A stretch of 17,630 nucleotides of DNA, taken from assembly GCA_902806105.1 (NCBI GenBank), contig CADCVI010000015.1, positions 1 to 17,630 on the forward strand, read 5' to 3'. Of the stretch, positions 1 to 6,892 are shown piece by piece (within the stretch, counting starts at the first letter, position 1; each line of letters starts with the position of its first letter). The DNA comes from an uncultured Rubrobacteraceae bacterium. Its GTDB lineage: Bacteria; Actinomycetota; Rubrobacteria; Rubrobacterales; Rubrobacteraceae. Under the pieces are notes generated by a model. The model did no database searches. It saw only the letters and a program-made list of their open reading frames with translations, and was not told the origin of the DNA. The translations under genes and the position numbers were made by a program.

Positions 1-429
1 TTCGAGGATCGCCATCTGTTCGACGGTGACACGGTGAGAGCGAAGCACGGGGCCCCAAAGCTTGCTGGCGATCTTCTCGCCCTTGGCGTAATCCTCCTCC
101 GGCCCGCTCATGAGCGCGTTAACGATCGCCTGCTTGGCTTTTCCGCTGCCGAAGTAGTCCCGCCGAGCCTCGGGGTCCGTCTCGTCGTTGTAGATCGGCG
201 GGTGGGCAGGATGGGTTACGAAGTAGGAAATGTCTCCGCGCTCCGGCAGCTCCCCGCCGTAGGCGGCGGCCGGATCCAGGGTGACGACCATCGTCCCGGC
301 CTTGAGCGAGGGTACGATCTCCCTCGCCAGCGGACCGACGACGGTGTCGGGCACCGCGAAGATGACGACGTCGGCGTCCCCGATGGCCTCCTCCTGGGCG
401 GTCGGCTCGATGCCCCTCTCGCCGGCTCC
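1..429 (-). pseudogene. N-terminally truncated NAD(P)-dependent dehydrogenase (phosphogluconate dehydrogenase C-terminal-domain family)
   Basis: The complement strand is open from 429 to the left edge and reads as a dehydrogenase of the group with a Rossmann domain followed by a PGDH_C-type domain. Visible pieces in order are ADVVIFAVPDTVVG (end of the Rossmann fold), GTMVVTLDPAAAYGGELP, THPAHPPIYNDETDP, then a stretch ending SHRVTVEQMAILE at the edge. These blocks match what I remember of uncharacterised sugar-acid type dehydrogenases. The nucleotide-binding N-terminus (GxGGxMG motif, roughly the first 40-45 residues) is absent. A TGA in frame at 430-432 blocks the frame, and no start codon lies between it and the conserved part. 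The DNA upstream instead encodes an unrelated small gene. I call it a 5'-truncated remnant; a sequencing frameshift is a less likely explanation because the missing part is not found in another frame. The C-terminus lies outside the window. Confidence 0.7.
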
Positions 430-431
430 TC

Positions 432-446
432 ACGCGCATCGCGCGT
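432..446. repeat. Perfect 6-bp inverted repeat at the dehydrogenase break point
   Basis: ACGCGC-ATC-GCGCGT forms a perfect hairpin. It lies between the stop codon of the 61-residue gene (449-451) and the first codon of the truncated dehydrogenase frame. It could be the terminator of the small gene or a mark of the rearrangement. There is no T-run after it on either strand. Confidence 0.4.
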
Positions 447-448
447 CG

Positions 449-634
449 TTACTGGCCTGGAAGCGGCCCCTGTTCGAGTCTGGCGACCCTTATTTCGAGG
501 CCGACGAGGTATTCGGCAAGCTCTGGAGTCGCGCCGAGTTGCACGAGTTGTTGTATGCGCGCCCCGTAACGCCGTCGTTGGGCCTCTGCAATCTCTTGAG
601 CGCCCTTAGCGGCTATGGGATTTAGATCGTCCAC
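449..634 (-). CDS. Small hypothetical protein, 61 aa
   Basis: A GTG-start ORF reading VDDLNPIAAKGAQEIAEAQR onward and ending LEQGPLPGQ. I do not recognise the family. It is hydrophilic, probably helical (the stretch around LVGLEIRVARLEQG has a heptad-like pattern), and has no signal peptide or membrane segment. The start is supported by a strong purine-rich site AGGAAGGGGAG about 5 bases upstream of the GTG. Third codon positions (CTA, AAT, ATA, CAA, ACT, CCA) are much less GC-biased than in the housekeeping genes here, suggesting acquired DNA. It reads toward the truncated dehydrogenase, ending about 20 bases before it, so it may have been inserted there. A chance ORF cannot be fully excluded. 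Confidence 0.55.
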   Translation of the reverse strand: MDDLNPIAAKGAQEIAEAQRRRYGARIQQLVQLGATPELAEYLVGLEIRVARLEQGPLPGQ

Positions 635-1074
635 AGCAACTCCCCTTCCTGATCGCCCTAACCAATACTACCCCAAACGCCACGGAATTCGGCCTCGTAA
701 GAAACCACCCCCGCCTCTTCCGCGTCGTTACGAGATGATTGTTTCCTCCGAGAATACAGCAGTCCCCGATGGTGCGTCGAGCATGCACCCCCTCACATCT
801 TCATGCACCGTTATTAGAGGTTGTAGTCGCAGCTTCCCGAAGGGGCTGGTATTGACGCCCCTTTGGGGTTCTTTGGGGCCGATCAATGCACGATTCTGAG
901 TAAGGGCTTTCGAGAACTTCGACTCCCGACATCCGGGTTGATAGGGGAGAGAAGGTTCGCGATCCTCAGCTTCTGTGCTCGGTCTTTTGCGGTGGCGGCC
1001 CGCGAGAATGGATTCACAAACCGGATCGAAACCTTGCCGCAGGCGCTAAAGTCCTTACTCTGGCGTTCCGATAA
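635..1074. other. Gene-free stretch with a competing GGGG/CCCC hairpin region
   Basis: About 440 bases with no convincing coding. The only structure I see is a hairpin at 840-863 with arms AAGGGGC / GCCCCTT (7 bp, 10-base loop). Its right arm can instead pair with the following TTTGGGG repeats. No clear -35/-10 pair could be assigned for the downstream riboswitch transcript. Confidence 0.4.
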
Positions 1075-1170
1075 TTCCTTCGACGGACGACAAAGGCAAA
1101 CCCGCCGCGAGGCGGTGACGCAAAGCCAGGGGCCTCACGCCAGGCAGCCCGGTTACCGAAACCGAAGGAG
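1075..1170 (+). ncRNA. Cyclic di-GMP-I (GEMM-I) riboswitch
   Basis: The core matches the GEMM-I consensus from memory: AAAGGCAAACC (1092-1102), hairpin P2 with stem CCGCC / GGCGG closed by a GCGA (GNRA) tetraloop at about 1107-1110, the joining segment GTGACGCAAAGCCA (1115-1128), the P3 arm, and the closing CAGCCCGGTTACCG (about 1145-1158). A possible closing stem P1 is TTCCTTCG (1075-1082) with CGAAGGAG (1163-1170): seven Watson-Crick pairs and one G-T wobble. The 3' strand of this stem contains the AAGGAG Shine-Dalgarno site of the gene starting at 1177. Ligand binding, which stabilises P1 in this class, would therefore be expected to hide the ribosome site, an OFF switch acting on translation. 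The aptamer call is strong; the direction of control is inferred. Confidence 0.93.
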
Positions 1171-1176
1171 AGAAGC

Positions 1177-1743
1177 ATGAGCAACCGGATCGTTTTCGTG
1201 CTGGTGGCGGCGCTGTTGGTCGCGATGACCGCAGGGATGGCCCAGGCGAAGGGCAAGCCGGCGAAGAAGCCGCCTGTGGTCGTCCACGAATTCCGGGGGA
1301 CCGTCGCCTCCGTGGATGCGGCGAGCGGCTCCGTCGCCGTTGACGTGAAGCAGACGAACCAGGCCGCGCGCCCCTTCGTGAACCGCACGGTCTACTTCAA
1401 GGCGGTGGCGAGCACGAAGATCAGCCTGGACGGGCGGAGGGCGCGGCTGGGCGACCTGAGATCCGGGGACTCGGTAGTGGTCCATTCCAAGGCCCCCAGG
1501 GGCGCGGCCAGCTTCACCGCAAGCATCGTCAACGCCCAGAGCCCCGCCGCGCAGCCCTACTACCCGGACTTCGACGGCGACGGGATCGGAGCGGGGGACG
1601 CGGTGCAGTTCGCGCCGAACCGGGTGGGGGAGGGCTACGTGGCCCAGGGCGCCGACAACTGCGCCGACGTCTTCAACCCCGGCCAGGAGGACGTCGACGG
1701 CAACGGTGTAGGCGACGCCTGCGAGCCTGCCCCGACGATCTAG
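1177..1743 (+). CDS. Secreted protein with DUF5666-like domain and thrombospondin type-3 calcium-binding repeats
   Basis: 188 residues. A Sec signal peptide (SNR, hydrophobic core to about residue 22, AQA cleavage near residue 24) shows export. Residues about 37-120 form a small beta-rich domain (FRGTVASVDAASGSVAV...TKISLDGRRARLGDLRSGDSVVV) resembling DUF5666/OB-like domains. The C-terminus carries thrombospondin type-3 repeats: DFDGDGIG (131-138), then DNCADVFNPGQED (160-172) and VDGNGVGDAC (173-182). Their Asp-rich loops bind Ca2+ in this family, and C162 and C182 are the usual pair. No LPXTG or membrane anchor is seen, so it is probably released or wall-associated. The ATG follows AAGGAG by six bases. 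It lies directly behind a c-di-GMP riboswitch, which fits a surface or matrix protein controlled by the motility/biofilm messenger. Its precise role is unknown. Confidence 0.88.
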   Translation: MSNRIVFVLVAALLVAMTAGMAQAKGKPAKKPPVVVHEFRGTVASVDAASGSVAVDVKQTNQAARPFVNRTVYFKAVASTKISLDGRRARLGDLRSGDSVVVHSKAPRGAASFTASIVNAQSPAAQPYYPDFDGDGIGAGDAVQFAPNRVGEGYVAQGADNCADVFNPGQEDVDGNGVGDACEPAPTI

Positions 1744-1772
1744 GCGTCAGCTTGTAGCAAGCATCGAGCAAA

Positions 1773-1801
1773 GGGCCGGGTCCTCGTCGAGGGCCCGGCT
1801 C
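1773..1801 (+). terminator. Strong hairpin after the TSP3 protein gene
   Basis: A stem of 13 pairs (1773-1785 with 1789-1801, two G-T wobbles) around a GTC loop, 30 bases after the stop codon. There is no U-tract downstream, as with other hairpins in this window, so the terminator call rests on stem stability and position. Confidence 0.65.
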
Positions 1802-2294
1802 ACTGGCGCTCGTAACATCTTGCGGAGTCAAGCTTCTGAGAAGGCTAGCCCTCGGAAGATGCGTGAATAGGATGGGAGAAAGGATGGAGTCCCGATCGAG
1901 ACTCCATCACCCTCAAGCTCGACAGCCTTTTCACCGTAGTCCCTATCGACCAAATACGCGGATCTCCGGAAGCACAACGCCATTATTCTTAGCTCCTCCT
2001 CGCGGTGCCCCGTCCACCTATGGCTCACGGACACGGGGACGCATGTATTCGCGCCCCTTTTCGACACCCAGGGGTTTTCCCCTGGCTCACATTCCGTCCG
2101 GTACACTCCCTCGGCGCCCTTTCGGAAGGTCAACCGAACGGCCCGCTTTCCCTCGCAGGTCAGGAGCGCTAATGGCTTGGTTTAGCCCTGTAGCCGATGT
2201 GTTCGGGCTTGGCGTTGTTGTTGGATGAGGTGGCCGTGTACTATCCATTGGACCTCCCGCGGAGGGGCCACGGAATCGTAGAGGTGGAAAACGG
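1802..2294. other. Structured gene-free stretch upstream of the betaine-binding protein
   Basis: No convincing gene. Two hairpins are visible: 2008-2038, CCCCGTCC pairing with GGAC..GGGG through a 2-base bulge; and 2068-2085, CCAGGGG-TTTT-CCCCTGG, a perfect 7-bp stem. ORFs over this stretch lack the third-position GC bias of the neighbours. It may hold a transcribed leader or terminators. I do not recognise a known riboswitch class. Confidence 0.45.
2215..2244 (+). promoter_or_regulatory. Possible promoter for the betaine-binding protein gene
   Basis: TTGTTG (2215-2220), an 18-base spacer and TACTAT (2239-2244) lie about 50 bases before the ATG at 2295. The match to the sigma-70-type consensus is only partial. 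Confidence 0.3.
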
Positions 2295-3185
2295 ATGGCG
2301 AAGACGAGCGGGAAGCTCTTGGCGGTGGTCCTCGCGCTTGCGCTGAGTGCCCTCGCGTCCGGGTGCGGCGCCTCCGCGGAAGGGAATGAGGGGATCAAGC
2401 TCGGCAACATAGGTTGGGACGAGAACGTGGCGGTCGCCAACCTGACGAAGGCCCTGCTGGAGGACGAGCTCGGATACGAGAGCGTCGAGATCCGCACGGC
2501 GGACCTCGACTCGACGTACCGGGAGGTGGCGAGCGGCGAGCTGGACGCGTTCCAGGACGTGTGGCTGCCGAACCAGGAGGCCTTGCTCGGCGAGGTCGCC
2601 GAAGACGTCGAGGAGCTCGACCCGTGGTTTCTGGGCGAGCCCGTGCAAGGCATGGCGGTCCCGGCCTACATGGACGTGGGGAGCATCGAGGAGCTCAACG
2701 GCACGGGTGCAGACACGATCGTCGGCATCGAGCCGAGCGCGGTGATGCAGCGAGTGGTCGCCGAGGAGGTCATCCCGGCTTACGGCCTCGAGCAGATGCT
2801 CGTGGAGGGGCCCACCGCGGGCATGCTCGCCGAGGTCGAACGAAGGTACAACGCCAGAGAGGAGTTCGCCTTCCTCGCCTGGTCGCCCCACTGGATGAAC
2901 CGGACGTTCGATTTCAGGTACCTCGAGGACCCGAACGACGCCTTCGGCGACCTGAACGACCCGGTCGAGGTCTCGACGATCGTGAACGGGGATCTGCGTG
3001 AGGAAGACCCCGCGGCCCATGCGTTCATGGACGCGCTGGCGCTCACGGAGGAGCAGATCAACGGCCTGGAGTACACGATCAACGAGGAGGGCGACCCGCT
3101 CGCGGGCGCGAGGAGATGGGCATCCGAGAACCGCGGCGTCGTGCTGCCCTTCATCGAGGCCGCGAGGGACGCCCGAGAGACCTAG
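2295..3185 (+). CDS. Glycine betaine/quaternary amine ABC transporter substrate-binding lipoprotein (OpuAC/ProX-type)
   Basis: 296 residues. The N-terminus is a lipoprotein signal (KLLAVVLALALSALASGC) with the lipidated cysteine at residue 24. The mature part is a type-II periplasmic-binding fold of the OpuAC family: IKLGNIGWDENVAVANLTKA, a GELDAFQDVWLPN block, VPAYMDVGSIEELN, IVGIEPSAVMQRV, a LVEGPTAGMLAEVE stretch, LAWSPHWMN and YLEDPNDAFGD. The tryptophans in GW, DVWLPN, DPWF and SPHW occupy positions where related proteins build an aromatic cage for trimethylammonium groups. It would capture glycine betaine, proline betaine, choline or a similar osmolyte outside the membrane. No ATPase or permease gene lies beside it, so the partner transporter must be elsewhere or the protein has another role. 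The exact ligand cannot be read from sequence. Confidence 0.9.
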   Translation: MAKTSGKLLAVVLALALSALASGCGASAEGNEGIKLGNIGWDENVAVANLTKALLEDELGYESVEIRTADLDSTYREVASGELDAFQDVWLPNQEALLGEVAEDVEELDPWFLGEPVQGMAVPAYMDVGSIEELNGTGADTIVGIEPSAVMQRVVAEEVIPAYGLEQMLVEGPTAGMLAEVERRYNAREEFAFLAWSPHWMNRTFDFRYLEDPNDAFGDLNDPVEVSTIVNGDLREEDPAAHAFMDALALTEEQINGLEYTINEEGDPLAGARRWASENRGVVLPFIEAARDARET

Positions 3186-3208
3186 AGCGGCCGATTCTTC
3201 GAGAAGGG

Positions 3209-3236
3209 GGGGCCTGGACGCTCCCCGAGAGGCCCC
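3209..3236 (+). terminator. Hairpin after the betaine-binding protein gene
   Basis: Perfect 7-bp arms GGGGCCT (3209-3215) and AGGCCCC (3230-3236) with a 14-base loop, starting 24 bases after the stop. There is no T-run, so this is a probable terminator by position. Confidence 0.5.
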
Positions 3237-3693
3237 GGCCCACAGAGCGGCGCACCATCCTACTTCCCCAGTAGCGGTCCGAGGTCCTCCGGTCGAGCTG
3301 AAAGAGGCCGACCGTAAGGGCCACGACGACCGTCAGCACCATAGCCTTGTCCGCCGCGAGCACCGTGGCCCCGGCGTGCCGTTCCCGGCCGTGGGCGAGC
3401 GGTTCGAACGGCTGGACAGGGCTCGGCGGACTCGTCCAGCCCGCCGAGCGATTGTTGAACTCCCGAGAGGGGCTAGAGGTTCTGCCCTATGCGTACCCCT
3501 GCTCCTCCGGGTCGAAAGGCATGCTCGGATCAAACCTAGCCGTAGAGCGCGCGACATATAGGTGAACCTGAGGCGTCAGCAAAACCGCAAGTACGGTCCA
3601 CTCGGGGGGCAGCGTACAACACCACGTAAATACCACATTAATGCTACACTTCGCATCCCAAGGAACGTAAGCGTTGGTGAGGAGGTGGCCGAG
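3237..3693. other. Gene-free stretch upstream of the hydrolase
   Basis: No supported gene. On the complement, a frame from GTG at 3363 begins MLAADKAMVLTVVVALTVGL, which looks like one membrane segment. It lacks a ribosome site and runs into arginine-rich sequence typical of a non-coding frame. Another complement frame ends at 3487 with the natural-looking tail FDPSMPFDPEEQGYA, but it has no recognisable body. Both could be remnants. The last 100 bases are AT-richer (around 3620-3670), consistent with a promoter region. Confidence 0.35.
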
Positions 3694-4407
3694 ATGAAGA
3701 TCGTCTTCGTACATGGCGCCCTGGTCTTCGACGGGGCGTGGTGGTGGCATCGCATGGTCGAGCCGCTCGCCGCCCTCGGCCTGGGGAGCCGGGCCGTGGA
3801 GCTGCCGAGCTGCTTGGCGCCGTCGGGGGCCTCCGGGGAGGCTCCGGGGGACATGTACGCCGACGCCGACGCGGTCAGGGCGGCGCTCGACGAGGAGGAC
3901 GAACCCCTGGTGCTCGTGGGCCACTCCTACGGCGGCATGGTCGTCACCGACGCCGCGGCGGGCCACGGGAACGTCGAGCATCTGGTCTACGTGACCTCCG
4001 TGATGCCCGAGCTGGGCGAGACGATGGCCAGCTTCGGCGGGTCGGGGGAGCCAGGGCCGTGGATGGACCCGCGCCCGGACGACGGCACGATGGGCATCAA
4101 GGCCGAGCTCGTGCCCGGCGCCTTCATGCAGGACTGCGATGGGGAGGCCGTGGCGGGGGCGCTGGAGCGCCTGACCCGCCAGCCGTTGGGGGTCTTCGGG
4201 CAGGCGCCCCGCGGGGTGGCGTGGCGGGAGAAGCCCTCGACCTACGTAGTGTGCGCCGAGGACCTGGCGACGCCTCCCGAGGCGCAGCGGGGGTTCGCGA
4301 GGAGGGCGGATCGCGTGGTGGAGCTTGCGACCGGCCACCATCCCATGCTCTCGCGGCCGGGGCTGCTGGCCCGGGTGCTCGCGGAGGCGGCCGCCACGCC
4401 GCACTGA
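3694..4407 (+). CDS. Alpha/beta-fold hydrolase (esterase-like)
   Basis: 237 residues, starting MKIVFVHGALVFDGAWWWHR. The ATG at 3694 is chosen because GAGGAGGTGG precedes it by a few bases; the frame is open further upstream but that part is AT-richer and unlike the family. It has the oxyanion-region HGA motif near residue 8, the nucleophile elbow GHSYGG (Ser78), Asp190 in VCAEDLATPPEAQR and His215 in ATGHHPMLSRP: a complete Ser-Asp-His triad in the expected order. Length and motifs fit the small cytosolic hydrolases related to EstC and plant methylesterases, which cleave esters or similar bonds in small molecules. No signal peptide is present. The substrate is unknown and the gene stands alone, with a hairpin after it. 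Confidence 0.88.
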   Translation: MKIVFVHGALVFDGAWWWHRMVEPLAALGLGSRAVELPSCLAPSGASGEAPGDMYADADAVRAALDEEDEPLVLVGHSYGGMVVTDAAAGHGNVEHLVYVTSVMPELGETMASFGGSGEPGPWMDPRPDDGTMGIKAELVPGAFMQDCDGEAVAGALERLTRQPLGVFGQAPRGVAWREKPSTYVVCAEDLATPPEAQRGFARRADRVVELATGHHPMLSRPGLLARVLAEAAATPH

Positions 4408-4428
4408 TCAGGAGCCGCGATCCGAGGA

Positions 4429-4447
4429 CGACCCGAAGGGTGGGTCG
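4429..4447 (+). terminator. Hairpin after the hydrolase gene
   Basis: CGACCC (4429-4434) and GGGTCG (4442-4447) form a perfect 6-bp stem about 20 bases after the stop; an inner ACCC-GAA-GGGT pairing is an alternative. There is no T-run. Confidence 0.4.
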
Positions 4448-4597
4448 CTGCGCATGCACCCGCCCGGACCATCCGTAAAGGCGCGGTCAGAGGGCGTCCG
4501 TTGCTGCCCACGTGCGGTTCCCCCTTGCTTCGCCCTCCCGCGGCGACCTCGGGCCGTGCCGGGGGACGGCGGAGCAAGACACAGAAGGAGCATTATC

Positions 4598-4675
4598 GTG
4601 AGACCGGGTCTGCCGGCGGCCCGGGTCCCGCCATGCGTCGCGCGCTTCGTGGCCAGGTTTGCTCAGATTGTGTGA
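4598..4675 (+). CDS. Possible 25-residue leader ORF upstream of the flavoprotein
   Basis: A GTG at 4598 with AGAAGGAG about 7 bases before it opens a 25-codon frame (VRPGLPAARVPPCVARFVAR, then FAQIV) that stops 54 bases before the flavoprotein start. The strong ribosome site is the only support; composition is arginine-rich like non-coding frames. It could be a leader peptide or chance. The rest of 4408-4729 shows no other gene. Confidence 0.2.
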   Translation: MRPGLPAARVPPCVARFVARFAQIV

Positions 4676-4684
4676 CATTATACA
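4667..4684 (+). promoter_or_regulatory. AT-rich inverted repeat / possible operator-promoter before the flavoprotein
   Basis: TTGTGT-GACATT-ATACAA is an imperfect dyad (five of six positions in each arm match) around a TATACA hexamer, in otherwise GC-rich DNA 46 bases before the TTG start. Such dyads are typical regulator sites (for example GntR- or TetR-type). No good -35 lies at the usual spacing. Confidence 0.35.
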
Positions 4685-4729
4685 AGGTAGGGGAACCCGA
4701 AAGGCACGTGGCAAGGAAAGGAGCAGGTT

Positions 4730-6160
4730 TTGCCGGAGTACGACGTGGTGGTCGTCGGTAGCGGTTTCGCGGGCTCGACGGCTACGTTGAGCTTCTTGGA
4801 GGCGACGGAGAAGGCCGGCCGGGTCGGTCGCGCGGCGTTGGTCGAGGCGGGAACGAAGGGCACGTGGCCGGGGGCTTCGCGCTGGACGAAGCCCTTTCTG
4901 CGACTCGACCGCGACAACGCGCTCTCGCGCGATCGGGTTGGAGGAGCGGAGCCGGAGGAGGGTCGGCGGGGCCCGTCGGACCTCGACTACTGGCGAAAGT
5001 TCGAGGACGAGGTGCCGGACACGGTCAAGTTCATGGAGGACCACGGTGTCAAGCTGATCCGTCACGACGAGAAGAATGCCGCCGTGGATTTCGAGGAGCA
5101 GCACTTCGCCTACCCGGTAGGCGGCGGCAAGGAGATCCTCGACAACTACCTGATAAGCATCGCGAAGTATGAGACCGCCGACGTACTCTACGGGCACGAA
5201 GCGACCGAGTTGGCCCTGGACGACGAGGGAGGGATCAGCGGCATCGTCGTGCGCAAACCCGATGGTCAGCTGCGCACCATCACGGCCCATACGGTAGTAC
5301 TGGCCTGCGGCGGCTTCGCGGGGAACCCGGGGATGCTCGCGCAGCACCTCGGCAAGGATGCGGGTGACCTTCCGGTCATCGTTCGCGGCATCAAGTACAA
5401 CCGCGGCGCCGGCCTCCGCATGGCGACGGAGATCGGGGCCGGCACGGCCGGGCAGTTCGACATGTTCCACGCCGAGCTCGTCGACGCGCGATCAAAGAGG
5501 GATCACGCGGTCTTCTGGGGCCAGAACTACGGGATCGTGGTCAACGAGGACTGCGAACGCTTCCACGACGAGGGCGAGGACTATGTCTTCGCCTCGACCG
5601 AGGCGATCGCCTACGACACGTGGCGTCACCAGAACCAGAAGTCGTACTTCGTCACCGACAGGAGCGTGATGGAGCGCTTCGAGGGTAGCTGGGTCTACGA
5701 GACGATAGAACTCCCGCCGGAACAGGCCGACACGATCGCCGGCCTGGCCGAGAAGCTCGGCCTCGACCCCCGGAAGCTCGAGGCGACCGTCGGCGAGTTC
5801 AACGAAGCCTGCGGCCCCGGCGAGTGGGACCCGGTCAAGATGGACGGCAAAAAGACAACGGGGATCGAGCCTCCGAAATCGAACTGGGCGAACCCGATCG
5901 TCGAAGCGCCGTTCTCGGGGTTCCCGATGACGGCGCGCGTCAAGTTCACCTTCGGCGGGCTGAAGGTCGACACGGACGGGCGCGTGCTGAACACGGACGA
6001 GGAGCCGATCCCCGGTCTCTACGCCGCCGGCGAGATCACGGGGCACTTCTACCGCAAGCACCCACCGGCAACGTCGGTGCTGCGGGCGAGCACCTTCGGA
6101 CGCATCGTCGGCGAGAACGTGGCCGAATTACCCCCGGAAACCCCCGCGGCAACCAACTAG
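4730..6160 (+). CDS. FAD-dependent oxidoreductase, fumarate reductase / tricarballylate dehydrogenase-like flavoprotein
   Basis: 476 residues of the FAD_binding_2 family. The TTG at 4730 is preceded by AAAGGAG at a spacing of 7, and the protein begins directly with the FAD-binding strand YDVVVVGSGFAG (GxGxxG at residues 10-15), with the ribose-binding Glu39 in LVEAG. In the middle, YPVGGGKEILDNYL and TVVLACGGFAGNPGML are family landmarks; near the end are FTFGGLKVDTDGRVLN (about 406-421), GLYAAGEITG and the flavin-contacting ATSVLRASTFGRIVG (447-461). The C-terminal ATSVLR block resembles TcuA-type tricarballylate dehydrogenases more than respiratory FrdA, and no iron-sulfur or membrane subunit gene is nearby. 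It probably oxidises or reduces a soluble 2-ene/2-ane dicarboxylate-like compound in the cytoplasm. Substrate and electron partner are unknown. Confidence 0.87.
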   Translation: MPEYDVVVVGSGFAGSTATLSFLEATEKAGRVGRAALVEAGTKGTWPGASRWTKPFLRLDRDNALSRDRVGGAEPEEGRRGPSDLDYWRKFEDEVPDTVKFMEDHGVKLIRHDEKNAAVDFEEQHFAYPVGGGKEILDNYLISIAKYETADVLYGHEATELALDDEGGISGIVVRKPDGQLRTITAHTVVLACGGFAGNPGMLAQHLGKDAGDLPVIVRGIKYNRGAGLRMATEIGAGTAGQFDMFHAELVDARSKRDHAVFWGQNYGIVVNEDCERFHDEGEDYVFASTEAIAYDTWRHQNQKSYFVTDRSVMERFEGSWVYETIELPPEQADTIAGLAEKLGLDPRKLEATVGEFNEACGPGEWDPVKMDGKKTTGIEPPKSNWANPIVEAPFSGFPMTARVKFTFGGLKVDTDGRVLNTDEEPIPGLYAAGEITGHFYRKHPPATSVLRASTFGRIVGENVAELPPETPAATN

Positions 6161-6182
6161 GACCCGTTTCGCCCATCGCTTG

Positions 6183-6217
6183 TGCGCTGGAGCGGGGAAG
6201 CGCTTCGCCCCTGCGCA
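6183..6217 (+). terminator. Compound hairpin after the flavoprotein gene
   Basis: TGCGC (6183-6187) pairs with GCGCA (6213-6217), enclosing GGGGAAGC / GCTT-CG-CCCC. It begins 22 bases after the stop codon. A probable terminator without a U-tract. Confidence 0.5.
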
Positions 6218-6424
6218 ACCGTCTCGCCGACGTGTCGAAAGTAACGGCCCTATGAATGTCCCGCCGATCGGGCGCGTGCGAGGCTGAAAGGATACATTCG
6301 TTGGTCGTGGTGCCGTCCAGCCGCGAGTACGGTCCTGCGGGGACAACGAAGCACGGCAGGAGCGACGGGAGGCCCGAAGTACCGGATGGCTGTCGGGAAC
6401 TGCGGACCGCCGCCCGGGCGGTAG

Positions 6425-6755
6425 GGGACACGCGGGACGAGGATCGCCGCGTCGTCGCGCCCGGCGCCGCACCGGAAGGCGAGGACCTCCCTCTCAAGCT
6501 TCTCGAAGATCGCATCGATGGAGAGCTTCGCGCACCCCCCCCAGGGTCGCCCGAAGCCGCTCCTCGCCGAAGAAAGCGCCCTCGGGCGTCCGGGCCTCCG
6601 TCACCCCGTCGTCGTAGAAGACCGCCGCGTCCCCGGGTCGTAGGCGGGCCTTGCTCTCGGGAGCTTCGGGTCAGGCCGTATCCCGAGCACGGTGCCGGGC
6701 TCACCGAGCTCCTCCACGGCCCCGCTGTCCTCGGCGGCGCGCAGGGGTAGCGCCG
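6425..6755 (-). pseudogene. Fragment of a SpoIIE/PP2C-type serine phosphatase, frameshifted
   Basis: Reading the complement, three successive frames together give the C-terminal half of a SpoIIE-like phosphatase: first AVEELGEPGTVLGIRPDPKL, then ARLRPGDAAVFYDDGVTEAR followed by TPEGAFFGEERLRATLGG, then LSIDAIFEKLEREVLAF followed by GAGRDDAAILV. The order (lLGi, pGD..fYdDGvtEar, fG.erl, DDaaiLv) is that of the family, and the key metal-binding Asp region is recognisable. Two frame changes are needed, one before KARLRPGD and one in a run of Gs after ATLGG. The N-terminal half (GDWYDAF-type motif) is not found upstream. It is therefore a decayed fragment, not a gene. Intact relatives act in partner-switching stress and sporulation-type signalling. 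Confidence 0.7.
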
Positions 6756-6892
6756 CGGTAGCCCTCGTCAAAAAAGGGGTGTGGAAGCGGGACGCCGGGA
6801 ACGGCTCGGAACCGCGCCTTTCTTCCATCGGCGGAACGCCTTCATGAAACTGTAGTTTCGTTGCAGCATGGTGGCGGAACCGCCGCGCTCGG
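6756..6892. repeat. Short dyad GAAACT-GT-AGTTTC in the methyltransferase upstream region
   Basis: A perfect 6-bp inverted repeat with a 2-base centre at 6846-6859 in an AT-richer patch. It could be an operator for the gene at 6966 or for whatever was transcribed leftward. The remainder of 6756-6892 shows nothing else. Confidence 0.35.

Noticed and set aside
1828..2133. 101-codon complement ORF between the TSP3 and betaine-binding genes
   Set aside because: No recognisable domain, low third-position GC bias and no clear ribosome site; it overlaps the leader hairpins.
3487..4404. 305-codon complement ORF over the hydrolase
   Set aside because: It is a His/Arg/Pro-rich shadow of the hydrolase gene. 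Only its last residues outside the hydrolase look natural, which is not enough for a gene call.
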